From: JAVBOP01 sp031550405
GTDB lineage: Bacteria > Bacteroidota > Ignavibacteria > Kapaibacteriales > UBA2268
DNA: 50,273 bases
Assembly (NCBI GenBank): GCA_031550405.1
Contig: JAVBOP010000154.1
Span: forward strand, 1-50,273
Reading direction: 5' to 3'
Shown: piece after piece, positions 1-7,091 of the stretch
Position numbering within the stretch: the first letter of the stretch is position 1
Layout of the letters: each line of letters opens with the position of its first letter
The notes under the pieces: generated by a model
The model's database searches: none
What the model was told of the DNA's origin: nothing
The model's input: the letters and a program-made list of their open reading frames with translations, nothing else
Translations under genes and position numbers: made by a program

Positions 1-85
1 GCTCGCATTCATCGCCGCAGCCAGCCGCCATTATCGCCGCCAATGCCAGCACTGGCAGCCATTTCAAAATTTTTATTGTCTTCAT
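1..85 (-). CDS. Lipoprotein, N-terminal fragment (runs off window)
   Basis: The reverse strand opens with an ATG at 85 and stays open to the edge of the window. The 28 visible residues form a lipoprotein signal peptide: a positive start (MKTIKILK), a hydrophobic stretch, and a lipobox ending AAGC with Cys23 as the expected lipidation site, followed by acidic residues. A strong Shine-Dalgarno sequence (GGAGG, complement of 90-94) lies just upstream and fixes the start. The mature protein is outside the window, so its function cannot be told. It is likely exported and anchored in a membrane. Confidence 0.75.
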   Translation of the reverse strand, partial: MKTIKILKWLPVLALAAIMAAGCGDECE

Positions 86-159
86 AAGACCTCCATTTTT
101 AAATAAAATAGTGTGAAAAAATTTGTTTTTTTAAATTTGTAAAGCATAATATGCCTCCA

Positions 160-181
160 TTTATGAATATTTTTTAATAAT
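160..181 (+). repeat. TTTATGAA palindrome, one arm degenerate
   Basis: The left arm is exact (TTTATGAA), the spacer is A/T only, and the right arm is TTAATAAT instead of TTCATAAA. It lies 16 bases outside the 70-base repeat at 198-267. Confidence 0.6.
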
Positions 182-197
182 CTATATCGTTATTGGC

Positions 198-267
198 TGT
201 AATTGAAAGTTGTTTTGCAGCAGAACAGTGAAAGGTATTTGGTGTGTTCACTATTCTGCCGCTATTG
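198..267 (+). repeat. 70-base dispersed repeat, copy A
   Basis: This stretch matches the reverse complement of 3207-3277 at roughly 90% identity by eye. It contains its own inverted repeat: GCAGCAGAACAGTGAA at 218-233 pairs with the complement of 248-263 at 14 of 16 positions, giving a long-stem hairpin with a 14-base loop. It codes for nothing recognisable. It may be a MITE-like element or the end of a lost insertion sequence. Confidence 0.7.
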
Positions 268-404
268 CTCTTCGATTTCCTGTATCTCCATTTCCATTGT
301 TTTTTCTTGTAGTAGTAATTGTCTAAATTTCAATATAACATTTTTTTATCATTTGCAGGTAGTGATTTCTTTTAAAACTTATTTTTGGCAAAACAGCTTA
401 TATA

Positions 405-435
405 TAAAAAAAATTCCATCTTAAAAGATGGAATT
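405..435 (-). terminator. Rho-independent terminator of secG
   Basis: A perfect 11-base-pair stem (412-422 with 425-435) closes on two bases and is followed, on the reverse strand, by a run of Ts. It sits 24 bases beyond the secG stop codon. Confidence 0.85.
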
Positions 436-458
436 ATCTGTATATATATAGTTAAAAT

Positions 459-812
459 TTAGTTTGCAGGCTGTTGTTCTTGCGATGGAGCAGGAGCAGG
501 CTGCACCGGAGCGGGCATAGGTTTCTGCTCAGGAATGGCAATGCCTTCTGTAACAGGTTTTACGATTTCCATCGCCGTTTGCCCAACAAAAAATTTATTT
601 GTAACAATAACAAGCAACATCATCGCAATTGCCAATCCAATTGTAGTTTTAGTTAATAAATCCATTGCTTTCCGCGTGCCAAACATTGATGTTATTGAGC
701 CGCCAATAGTGCCCATTCCTGTCATCATATCGCCTTTGCCCGGCTGAATCAGCACAACAAGTATTATCAATATTGCGATAATAATTAATAAAACCATCAA
801 AAAAGTATACAT
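459..812 (-). CDS. secG: Preprotein translocase subunit SecG
   Basis: SecG is the small accessory membrane subunit of the SecYEG channel and helps SecA-driven export of proteins across the inner membrane. The 117 residues show two membrane helices (about 3-21 and 52-71). Between them is the family signature: LIQPGKGDMM, a glycine-rich stretch, then FGTRKAMDLLTKTT. The last 30 residues are rich in Pro, Ala and Gln, a common variable tail in this family. The start is ATG at 812, with a purine-rich GGGAAGAGAAG just upstream. The gene is a single unit with its own promoter (867-898) and terminator (405-435). Confidence 0.93.
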   Translation of the reverse strand: MYTFLMVLLIIIAILIILVVLIQPGKGDMMTGMGTIGGSITSMFGTRKAMDLLTKTTIGLAIAMMLLVIVTNKFFVGQTAMEIVKPVTEGIAIPEQKPMPAPVQPAPAPSQEQQPAN

Positions 813-866
813 TTTTCTTCTCTTCCCTATTGTAATTTACGTTATTTGCTTTAAAAGTACAGGCTA

Positions 867-898
867 CAAAAATAAGATAATTAATGCTTATAAACAAA
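867..898 (-). promoter_or_regulatory. Bacteroidota-type promoter of secG
   Basis: On the reverse strand, TTTG (complement of 895-898) is followed after exactly 20 bases by TATTTTTG (complement of 867-874). This fits the Bacteroidota -33/-7 consensus (TTTG, then TAnnTTTG). It lies 55 bases before the secG start codon. Confidence 0.7.
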
Positions 899-1061
899 AT
901 ATTTTTTTGCGGGATCGAATTTGCCATCCAATTTACTTGGATAATTTTGCCAATAAATCCTACGAATGCTTGATATAGCATAATATATTTGCTTTTTATC
1001 CGTTTATATAGCTTGTAGAAAATTAGTAAATAAAGTATTTTTACACAAGGAGAAAAAATAT

Positions 1062-1637
1062 ATGGCTAAATTAGCAGGAACAAAAACAGAAAAAAATTTA
1101 TTGAAAGCTTTTGCTGGCGAATCGCAGGCAAGAAATCGCTATGAAATGTTTGCAAAAATTGCACGGAACGAGGGCTACGAACAGATTGCAGGCATTTTTG
1201 AAGAAACAGCGGCACAGGAAAAAGAGCATGCAAAGCGTTTCTTTAAATTTTTGGAAGGCGGAATGGTTGAAATCACAGCTACTTATCCAGCTGGAATTGT
1301 TGGCACAACACCGGAAAATTTGAAAGCAGCTGCCGACGGCGAGCGAGAAGAATGGGATATTCTTTATGCTGATTTTGCGAAAACAGCGAAAGAGGAAGGC
1401 TTTAATGACGTTGCTGCCGCATTTAACATGATATCAAAAGTAGAATATCAGCATGAAAAACGCTATTTGAAATTGCTTGAAAATATTGAAAAAGAGCACG
1501 TATTTGTTAGCGATAAGGCGGAAAAATGGTATTGCCGCAATTGTGGTTATGTTCACGAAGGCGACAAAGCCCCAGAAAAATGCCCTGCCTGTTTGCATCC
1601 TAAAGCGCATTTTCAATTAATGGCAGAAAATTATTAG
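1062..1637 (+). CDS. rbr: Rubrerythrin
   Basis: Rubrerythrin is a cytoplasmic non-haem iron protein that reduces hydrogen peroxide in anaerobes and microaerophiles. The 191 residues have the usual two parts. The ferritin-like four-helix part (about 1-150) carries diiron ligand motifs such as ESQARNRYE and EKEHAKRF near the start and a second Glu-x-x-His (VEYQHEK) later. The C-terminal rubredoxin-like part has two Cys-x-x-Cys pairs (CRNC and CPAC) for one iron. AAGGAG at 1048-1053 sets the ATG start. The gene stands alone, with a strong terminator at 1690-1715. It suggests that the cell meets low oxygen or has an anaerobic lifestyle. Confidence 0.95.
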   Translation: MAKLAGTKTEKNLLKAFAGESQARNRYEMFAKIARNEGYEQIAGIFEETAAQEKEHAKRFFKFLEGGMVEITATYPAGIVGTTPENLKAAADGEREEWDILYADFAKTAKEEGFNDVAAAFNMISKVEYQHEKRYLKLLENIEKEHVFVSDKAEKWYCRNCGYVHEGDKAPEKCPACLHPKAHFQLMAENY

Positions 1638-1647
1638 ACTCTGCTGT

Positions 1648-1669
1648 TTTATGAATATTTTTTCATAAA
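1648..1669 (+). repeat. TTTATGAA palindrome, perfect
   Basis: Both arms are exact (TTTATGAA, spacer TATTTT, TTCATAAA). It lies 10 bases after the rubrerythrin stop and before the real terminator, so it is not needed for termination. Confidence 0.8.
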
Positions 1670-1689
1670 TATATTCTTAATTTGTATTG

Positions 1690-1715
1690 GGACGAGTTTT
1701 GCTCGTCCTTTTTTT
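1690..1715 (+). terminator. Rho-independent terminator of rbr
   Basis: Stem GGACGAG (1690-1696) pairs with CTCGTCC (1702-1708) around a short loop and is followed by seven Ts. Confidence 0.85.
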
Positions 1716-1783
1716 GTTAAATAAGGAATTTATTGATTTATCTGGCAGCAATAAATAAAATGTTGATAAATATCGAGTATAAA

Positions 1784-1815
1784 TTTGTTGGTTATAGGAT
1801 AAAAATGTATTTTTG
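1784..1815 (+). promoter_or_regulatory. Bacteroidota-type promoter of the decarboxylase beta gene
   Basis: TTTG at 1784-1787 is followed after exactly 20 bases by TATTTTTG at 1808-1815. The start codon is 42 bases further on. The spacing is the same as at secG. Confidence 0.7.
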
Positions 1816-1857
1816 TAACATATATATATGTCATAATATAAAAATGGGAACTTTATA

Positions 1858-2988
1858 ATGTTAGAAGCTATCACAGAGTTGATGAACTCTATGGCATTTC
1901 AATACCTCAATTGGGGTAATATTATCATGATATTAATATCTGTTGTCTTGCTCTATTTGGCTATTGTCAAGGGCTTTGAGCCTTTGTTGCTTATACCGAT
2001 TGCTTTTGGTTGCTTCCTTGCCAACCTGCCGATGAGCGGTCTGTTAAACCCTGCAACAGCAGATACCATTGGTGGTATGTTCTATTATGTATCCTATGGC
2101 TTGAAACTGGAGCTATTTCCACCGCTTATCTTCCTCGGAATAGGAGCTATGACCGATTTTGGACCGCTTTTAGCCAATCCAAAAACTTTTTTGCTCGGTG
2201 CATCTGCGCAACTTGGGGTTTATACAGCCTTTTTGCTGGCATTTGCGTTTGGTTTTACACTGCCGGAAGCAGCATCAATTGGCATTATAGGTGGCGCCGA
2301 TGGACCTACCGCGATATTTTTAACAAATAAACTGGCACCTCATCTGCTTGGCGCCATTGCAGTTGCGGCATATTCATACATGGCGCTTATACCGCTTATC
2401 CAGCCGCCAATAATGAAACTTGTAACCAATGACAAAGAGCGCAAGACCGTTATGTCGCCTCCTCTCGCGGTTTCCAAGTGGGTAAAAGTAGCATTCCCAT
2501 TGCTGGTTACTTTCCTTGCGGTTATGATTGTTCCACCCGCCGCACCCCTTGTGGCAATGCTTATGGGCGGCAACCTCCTTAAGGAAAGCGGTGTTGTCGA
2601 CAGATTATCAAAAATGGCGCAAAATGAGCTTATAAACATAGTTACGCTGTTCCTTGGCATATCTGTTGGTATGAAGATGAGTGCTGATGTGTTTTTGACA
2701 TTTGAGACTATCAAGATAATAATACTTGGAGTAATAGCCTTTTCATTTTCCACGTTTGGCGGTGCATTTTTAGGCAAAATCATGTACTATATCACAGGTG
2801 GCAAGGTTAATCCTCTCATTGGCTCGGCAGGAGTATCAGCAGTACCAATGGCAGCGCGTGTTTCGCATGACGTCGGCTTAAGATACAATCCTAACAATTA
2901 TCTGCTCATGCACGCTATGGGACCTAATGTTGCGGGTGTTATAGGCAGTGCCGTTGCTGCAGGCGCATTGCTCGCATTTTTAGGATAG
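1858..2988 (+). CDS. Sodium-translocating decarboxylase beta subunit
   Basis: This is the membrane subunit (OadB/GcdB/MmdB family) that uses decarboxylation of a biotin-bound carboxyl group to pump sodium ions outward. The 376 residues give about nine to eleven hydrophobic segments. Key family motifs are present: GIIGGADGPTAIFLTNKLAP (about 140-159), and near the C-terminus a SAVPMAARV stretch followed by LLMHAMGPNVAGVIGSA. Length is normal for the family. No alpha (carboxyltransferase), gamma or biotin-carrier gene lies beside it, so the partner must be encoded elsewhere, and the sequence cannot say whether the substrate is oxaloacetate, methylmalonyl-CoA or glutaconyl-CoA. It has its own promoter (1784-1815) and terminator (3091-3120). 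Confidence 0.92.
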   Translation: MLEAITELMNSMAFQYLNWGNIIMILISVVLLYLAIVKGFEPLLLIPIAFGCFLANLPMSGLLNPATADTIGGMFYYVSYGLKLELFPPLIFLGIGAMTDFGPLLANPKTFLLGASAQLGVYTAFLLAFAFGFTLPEAASIGIIGGADGPTAIFLTNKLAPHLLGAIAVAAYSYMALIPLIQPPIMKLVTNDKERKTVMSPPLAVSKWVKVAFPLLVTFLAVMIVPPAAPLVAMLMGGNLLKESGVVDRLSKMAQNELINIVTLFLGISVGMKMSADVFLTFETIKIIILGVIAFSFSTFGGAFLGKIMYYITGGKVNPLIGSAGVSAVPMAARVSHDVGLRYNPNNYLLMHAMGPNVAGVIGSAVAAGALLAFLG

Positions 2989-3056
2989 GATTAAGTTTAC
3001 GCCCTGCATAATAATTTAAAATACCAAAATAAAAAATCATATATACAATATTGCAT

Positions 3057-3178
3057 TTATTCTACAAAGATTAAATCATCTAAATACTCCAATGGGCTAC
3101 TTCGGTATCCCATTTTTTTTAATTGATTGATGATAAAGCATTACTATCTTCAGGTTTTCTGTTGTTATAGCTATAGCA
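3057..3178 (-). pseudogene. Possible transposase C-terminal relic (IS3/IS481-like)
   Basis: On the reverse strand one frame reads ENLKIVMLYHQSIKK and, after a one-base shift in a run of eight As, the next reads KKMGYRSSPLEYLDDL and ends at a stop (3057-3059). The pattern 'HQSIKKM...SPLEYL' resembles the C-terminal end of integrase-type transposases (tyrosine, His-x-Ser, then a Pro-x-Glu-Tyr close). The rest of the gene is missing. The resemblance is short and seen by eye only. Confidence 0.35.
3091..3120 (+). terminator. Terminator with UUCG tetraloop
   Basis: AATGGGCTAC (3091-3100) pairs with GTATCCCATT with one mismatch, closed by a C(TTCG)G tetraloop, and the T-run continues to 3120. It lies about 100 bases after the decarboxylase gene and would end its transcript. 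Confidence 0.75.
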
Positions 3179-3206
3179 AAGACGAGATTAGTATAGAATT
3201 CTGACC

Positions 3207-3277
3207 AATAGCGACAGAATAGTGAACATACATAAATACCTTTCACTGTTCTGCTGCAAAAAACTTCTCAATTACAA
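3207..3277 (-). repeat. 70-base dispersed repeat, copy B
   Basis: Reverse-strand copy of the repeat at 198-267, differing by two single-base gaps and a few substitutions. The internal hairpin (CAGAACAGTGAA against TTCACTATTCTG) is kept. A TTTATGAA-type palindrome lies 20 bases outside its matching end, just as in copy A (16 bases). Confidence 0.7.
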
Positions 3278-3297
3278 TCAACAATGATCTAATTTTT

Positions 3298-3319
3298 ATT
3301 ATGAAAATATTTTCATAAT
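3298..3319 (+). repeat. ATTATGAA palindrome, perfect
   Basis: ATTATGAA, spacer AATATT, TTCATAAT. It runs up to the stop codon of the AlkD-like gene, which ends at 3321. Confidence 0.75.
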
Positions 3320-3320
3320 T

Positions 3321-4040
3321 CTATTTTTTCATGGCTTCTGCTTTCATTTCTGGCGGCATTTTTTCGATTGCATAGCGAAGTGCGGTTCGAGGCATAGTCG
3401 CTTTGTGCTTGATAACAAAATCAAATACCTCTTTTTGATGAGCTTGACTTGCCGCTTTGAGTAGCCAGCCATAACCTTTCTGAACCAAATCGTCTTTGTC
3501 TTCCAGCAAAATAGCAGCTATCTCGAAAATATCATCTAAAAACAAGCCCTTGCGAGCAGGAATAATGAGCGAAACAGCTGCAGCACGGCGAACCCAGCGG
3601 TTATTTGACGTTGCCCATTTCTTTAATTGCGATATATAATTCGGGTACATTCCAATAAATTCGCCGACAGTATGATTGCACAAAATATCGCACGAAGCCC
3701 AATTATTCACATGATTTTGCACCCAGCGCTCGAATATCTCAAAGTCGTCTGGCTCATATTGTTTGTGTATATAATACGACCAGTTACAGGCGATAAACGA
3801 TTCTTCCAAATATCCCGAACGCCAAAGCTCCTCGCATAAATTAAAAATTTCTTCTTTAGATTCGCCTTTTATTTCATCGAAATATGTTTTGCTGATTTTA
3901 TTGACAGCAGGCACTTTCACGCCGTATGATTTGATTTTTTCCTTAAAGAAATGCTGCGATGTGCTTTGCGTTTTTTCGTCAATGCTGTTTTCCAGCTTCT
4001 CTTTTATTCGATTAAGTATTGTATTCATTCGTATTATCAT
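3321..4040 (-). CDS. DNA alkylation repair protein, AlkD-like
   Basis: The 239 residues match the AlkD/AlkC-type DNA glycosylase family, all-helical HEAT-like proteins that remove bulky or positively charged alkylated bases. Family-like features are the FFKEKIKSYGVKVP start (about 31-44), the CEELWRSGYLEESFIA helix pair, the conserved NWASCDILCNHTVG stretch, and the WVRRAAAVSLI helix with its Arg-Arg pair. Helices fill the whole length. Starts are possible at 4040 or at the in-frame ATG at 4028; neither has a clear ribosome binding site. A TTTATGAA-type palindrome (4048-4069) lies directly upstream. The true lesion is not predictable from this sequence. Confidence 0.88.
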   Translation of the reverse strand: MIIRMNTILNRIKEKLENSIDEKTQSTSQHFFKEKIKSYGVKVPAVNKISKTYFDEIKGESKEEIFNLCEELWRSGYLEESFIACNWSYYIHKQYEPDDFEIFERWVQNHVNNWASCDILCNHTVGEFIGMYPNYISQLKKWATSNNRWVRRAAAVSLIIPARKGLFLDDIFEIAAILLEDKDDLVQKGYGWLLKAASQAHQKEVFDFVIKHKATMPRTALRYAIEKMPPEMKAEAMKK

Positions 4041-4047
4041 TATAGTT

Positions 4048-4069
4048 TTTATGAATTTTTTTTAATATA
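4048..4069 (+). repeat. TTTATGAA palindrome, one arm degenerate
   Basis: TTTATGAA, six Ts, TTAATATA. It lies eight bases upstream of the AlkD-like start codon on the other strand. Confidence 0.6.
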
Positions 4070-4164
4070 CTATATCTGCCATGCGATACATAGGATTGCT
4101 GGGTGGTACAGATTCTTCGCACTGATTAGAATGACATTAGTATACTTTGCAATGCTGAATTATA

Positions 4165-5043
4165 TTATTCGGCGTTATCCTCAAAAGCATATTCAGCCCA
4201 AAATAATTTTTTTCTCATTAATGAATAAAAATTGCTGTTATCTGGGGTTAGTATTTTGGCTTTGCGGTTAGAAAGACTAAAAATAATCGTTTCGCCAGAG
4301 TTTATAATTTGGTGTGAATGCCCGTCAGCACTCATAATCGCCTTGCCCGATGGTGAAAAAATTTTTAATGTTATATCTTTTTCGTTTGATAGAACGAGCG
4401 GGCGCAAAGTCAAAGAATGAGGACAAATTGGCGTAATGCAAAACACACTTGTATTCGGGTGCAAAATAGGACCTCCGCTTGACAAAGAGTAAGCCGTCGA
4501 ACCCGTCGGCGTGGAGATAATCAGCCCATCGGCGCGGTAATCGCCAATATAATGCTCGTTGGAAAATACCTTCAAAGTTATCATCTTCGTAGCGCCAGTT
4601 TTCTCAATAACAAAATCATTTAATGCCGTTATAATATGGCTGCTATACTGCGTTTGCAGCATATTTCTCTCCTGAATTTTGTACTCGGCATTCATTAATT
4701 TATCAATGTCGGCAAGCAAATTTTCAACAGAAAATTCCGCTAAAAATCCGAGCTTTCCAACGTTGAACCCCATAATTGGAATATTTTTGTCAATATAACT
4801 TTTAACGGCGGCAAGCATCGTTCCATCGCCGCCAAATGTGATGACAAAATCGGCATTTTGAGCTATGGAATTATCCTCCAGCAGGTGTAGGTTGGGGTGG
4901 TGGATTTTTTCAGAAAATTTATTGAAAGATGATTTTTTAACATAACATTTGCTGTTGTGTTGCAACAGATATTTTGTTGCAATTTCTGCATATGTGCCTG
5001 CTTTCGGCGTGTCGAAATTATCAAATATTACTATTGTTGCCAT
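4165..5043 (-). CDS. nadK: NAD kinase
   Basis: NAD kinase phosphorylates NAD to NADP in the cytoplasm, using ATP or polyphosphate, and so sets the supply of NADPH. The 292 residues show the family hallmarks: FGGDGTML at about 70-77, NVGKLGFL at about 94-101, and the DGLIISTPTGSTAYSLSSGG stretch (about 172-191) that forms the NAD site. Length is typical. The start is ATG at 5043. The gene follows the glycerophosphodiesterase gene on the same strand after 180 bases and is followed by the AlkD-like gene after 124 bases, so a shared transcript is possible but not shown. Confidence 0.95.
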   Translation of the reverse strand: MATIVIFDNFDTPKAGTYAEIATKYLLQHNSKCYVKKSSFNKFSEKIHHPNLHLLEDNSIAQNADFVITFGGDGTMLAAVKSYIDKNIPIMGFNVGKLGFLAEFSVENLLADIDKLMNAEYKIQERNMLQTQYSSHIITALNDFVIEKTGATKMITLKVFSNEHYIGDYRADGLIISTPTGSTAYSLSSGGPILHPNTSVFCITPICPHSLTLRPLVLSNEKDITLKIFSPSGKAIMSADGHSHQIINSGETIIFSLSNRKAKILTPDNSNFYSLMRKKLFWAEYAFEDNAE

Positions 5044-5102
5044 GTGCTGTAATATATTTTATTGTATAAACTTATAAAGATTATATTCTGATTTTCTGTG
5101 TA

Positions 5103-5124
5103 TTTATTAAAAAAAAATCATAAA
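5103..5124 (+). repeat. TTTATTAA/ATCATAAA palindrome, degenerate
   Basis: TTTATTAA, six As, ATCATAAA: one mismatch per arm relative to the consensus. It lies in the gap between the nadK and glycerophosphodiesterase genes. Confidence 0.45.
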
Positions 5125-5223
5125 TATATGAAGATAAACTTAAATTCAGCTTTCAGTCTTTTGCCATTATATGTTGTTGTTATGCGAGCCGTGTTTTTTT
5201 AAATATTTTTTTATCTATAGCTT

Positions 5224-5985
5224 CTATTTTACGAGATTTGAAATGTATTTTACAATCTTTCTTGGAAAATCAGTGCCTATCACTTTTACATCATGTTGTA
5301 AAGCCTTGGCCAATGTCGCCTCGTCATCTACGCCATATACTCCAATAACAATATCGTTTTTTTGAGCATTTATGATTTTTTTTTCATCTAATTCATCTAT
5401 AGAGCAAATAAAAGCATTTGAGCAAGCTGTTGTTTTATAATGACTTGGCAAATAAACTGCATTATCCAAATGTATTGCTGCAGTATAGATTTCACTATCT
5501 TTTGATTTAAGAAAAATAAGGTTATTGATATCGAAGGATGTAATTATTGAATTGTTTTTAAAATTATATTTGTCTAATATGTCAAGAAGTCGGAGCAAGT
5601 TCGGCACTGTATTTTCCGAAAATTCAGGTTTGACTTCAATACTCAAATATACTTTATCTCTAATAAAATCAATAACATCGGAAAGCAAAATTATCCTTTC
5701 ATTTGAGAATTTTTTATCAAACCAGCTCCCAATGTCATAGCGCTTAATTTCCTCAAAATTCAAATCAGAAATTTTGTCCTGTGTATGAACAATCGCCGCA
5801 TCGTGATAAACGACAATTTTGCCATCTTTTGAAAATTGTATGTCAATTTCAATCATATCCGCACCCGAAGCAATTGCTTCAATAAAAGCAGGATACGTAT
5901 TTTCGGGCGCCACACCCGAAGCGCCACGATGAGCCGCTACTATATATTTTTTTTCAAGTACAAATTCTCCTAAATCTTTCATCAT
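5224..5985 (-). CDS. Glycerophosphodiester phosphodiesterase
   Basis: These enzymes split deacylated phospholipids (glycerophosphodiesters) into glycerol 3-phosphate and an alcohol. The 253 residues form a single GDPD TIM-barrel domain. The catalytic signature is complete: AAHRGASGVAPENT (about 18-31), then MIEIDIQFSKDGKIVVYHD with the metal-binding Glu and Asp and the second catalytic His. No signal peptide is visible, so a cytoplasmic place is likely. The C-terminus ends with a typical 'VIGTDFP' barrel strand. Start ATG at 5985. The gene lies 43 bases downstream of the HD-domain gene, with a degenerate palindrome in the gap. Confidence 0.92.
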   Translation of the reverse strand: MMKDLGEFVLEKKYIVAAHRGASGVAPENTYPAFIEAIASGADMIEIDIQFSKDGKIVVYHDAAIVHTQDKISDLNFEEIKRYDIGSWFDKKFSNERIILLSDVIDFIRDKVYLSIEVKPEFSENTVPNLLRLLDILDKYNFKNNSIITSFDINNLIFLKSKDSEIYTAAIHLDNAVYLPSHYKTTACSNAFICSIDELDEKKIINAQKNDIVIGVYGVDDEATLAKALQHDVKVIGTDFPRKIVKYISNLVK

Positions 5986-5995
5986 CTTCTTCCAA

Positions 5996-6017
5996 ATTAT
6001 GATTTTTTTTTAATAAA
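5996..6017 (+). repeat. ATTATGAT/TTAATAAA palindrome, degenerate
   Basis: ATTATGAT, six Ts, TTAATAAA. It fills most of the 43-base gap between the HD gene and the glycerophosphodiesterase gene. Confidence 0.45.
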
Positions 6018-6028
6018 TATGTATGAAA

Positions 6029-6856
6029 TTAGTAATATGGATTGATTCGCTTTGATATTAAATCTGTTTTTAAATTATAAATAATATTATCAACAACACT
6101 GTCTACTATCGTGTTAAATTCAACTATTTCGCCACATAGATGCTCTTGGATAATTTTTCTTTCTTCGTGAGATGATGAAAGAATTTTTTGAATATCGCTC
6201 ATGGAAAGGCTCGACAAATTGGATATTTTTTCATTGGCTTCCATTCGCAATTTTTGCATGTGATCAACCAAATTATCAATAACTTTTTCAACAATAAGCT
6301 CAATCGTTCTATGCACGTATTTGGTTCTCGTATCGATTAAGTCTTTGATTTCATTGAACATATTGATATTTATATTCGCTGCGTAAGGCAGAATAAATTT
6401 TCTGGTTTCTTCAAGCGTTTTGTAGACCTTTTCGATATTAAAAGTTCCAAGCTGAATATCTGTCAAATTGCTTATCCTGTCTGCAAGTTTGATGATTTTC
6501 GCCTCCGGAGTGCCATTTACCATAACGCGATACAGATATTCATCCTTTGTTTCAAATTCCAAATTAACGGACAGTTCGTCAACCAATTCAACAACTCTAA
6601 AGCCATCGGCATCAATACTGCGAATATATTCCGGGTTATATGCTTCCGGCGCATCTTCCTTTAAATCATGCAGCATAGCAGCTTTTAATATCACCGAATC
6701 AATGACTTTATGGTCAATTAAAATTCCAACCGCTGCCCATGTGTGGCGGAATTGATTGCCACCAATTTTTCTCGACTTGCCTATCAGCGCAGTCGCAACT
6801 TGCATATATGGTGCAAGTATCATATCTTTTAATTTTTCTGTCTCAAAATTATTCAT
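6029..6856 (-). CDS. HD-domain protein, SpoT-hydrolase-like
   Basis: The first 180 or so of 275 residues match the HD hydrolase domain of RelA/SpoT-type proteins, which remove pyrophosphate from (p)ppGpp. Visible metal-site residues are His38, His63-Asp64 within MLHDLKED, and Asp126 within KIIKLADRISN. There is no synthetase, TGS or ACT domain, so it is a stand-alone hydrolase-like form. The remaining 95 residues are helical and probably coiled, with no family I recognise. Substrate is unproven; it could act on (p)ppGpp or another nucleotide. The start is ATG at 6856. It is the first gene of a same-strand run ending with nadK and the AlkD-like gene. Confidence 0.85.
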   Translation of the reverse strand: MNNFETEKLKDMILAPYMQVATALIGKSRKIGGNQFRHTWAAVGILIDHKVIDSVILKAAMLHDLKEDAPEAYNPEYIRSIDADGFRVVELVDELSVNLEFETKDEYLYRVMVNGTPEAKIIKLADRISNLTDIQLGTFNIEKVYKTLEETRKFILPYAANININMFNEIKDLIDTRTKYVHRTIELIVEKVIDNLVDHMQKLRMEANEKISNLSSLSMSDIQKILSSSHEERKIIQEHLCGEIVEFNTIVDSVVDNIIYNLKTDLISKRINPYY

Positions 6857-7091
6857 CTATAACTTCAATACTATGATTTTTGGAATTTGCCAATAAGCAT
6901 TAATGCTTTTCAAATTTTGTTGTTTTGATCATTTAAGTTTATTCTATTTCAGTCGCTTATCTGTTATATTATGTATAATTTTTAATGCTTTCAAAATGAC
7001 AAAATTGTTAAAACTAAAATTATTGGCTGTTTCTTATCCATGCAAATTACATCTTTTTTTGCTAAATTGCATTTCTTTTTCATAATTTTAT

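Larger units (their letters stand above)
86..458. other. Intergenic region with two repeats and a terminator
   Basis: This 373-base gap separates the lipoprotein start from the end of secG. It holds a TTTATGAA palindrome (160-181), one copy of a 70-base dispersed repeat (198-267) and the secG terminator (405-435). I see no credible gene in it. Confidence 0.6.
2989..3320. other. Intergenic region with terminator, transposase relic and repeats
   Basis: This 332-base gap holds a UUCG-loop terminator (3091-3120), a possible transposase 3' end on the reverse strand (3057-3178), the second copy of the 70-base repeat (3207-3277) and a TTTATGAA-type palindrome (3298-3319). No intact gene is present. 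Confidence 0.6.

Noticed and set aside
203..424. 73-codon frame in the gap before secG
   Set aside because: It runs through the 70-base repeat and into the terminator stem and has no ribosome site.
649..981. Reverse-strand open frame overlapping the start of secG
   Set aside because: It overlaps secG in another frame, its first half lies over the secG promoter, and it has no recognisable features.
1648..1669. Palindrome as the rubrerythrin terminator
   Set aside because: The stem is only eight A/T-rich pairs and a true GC-containing terminator with a T-run follows at 1690-1715.
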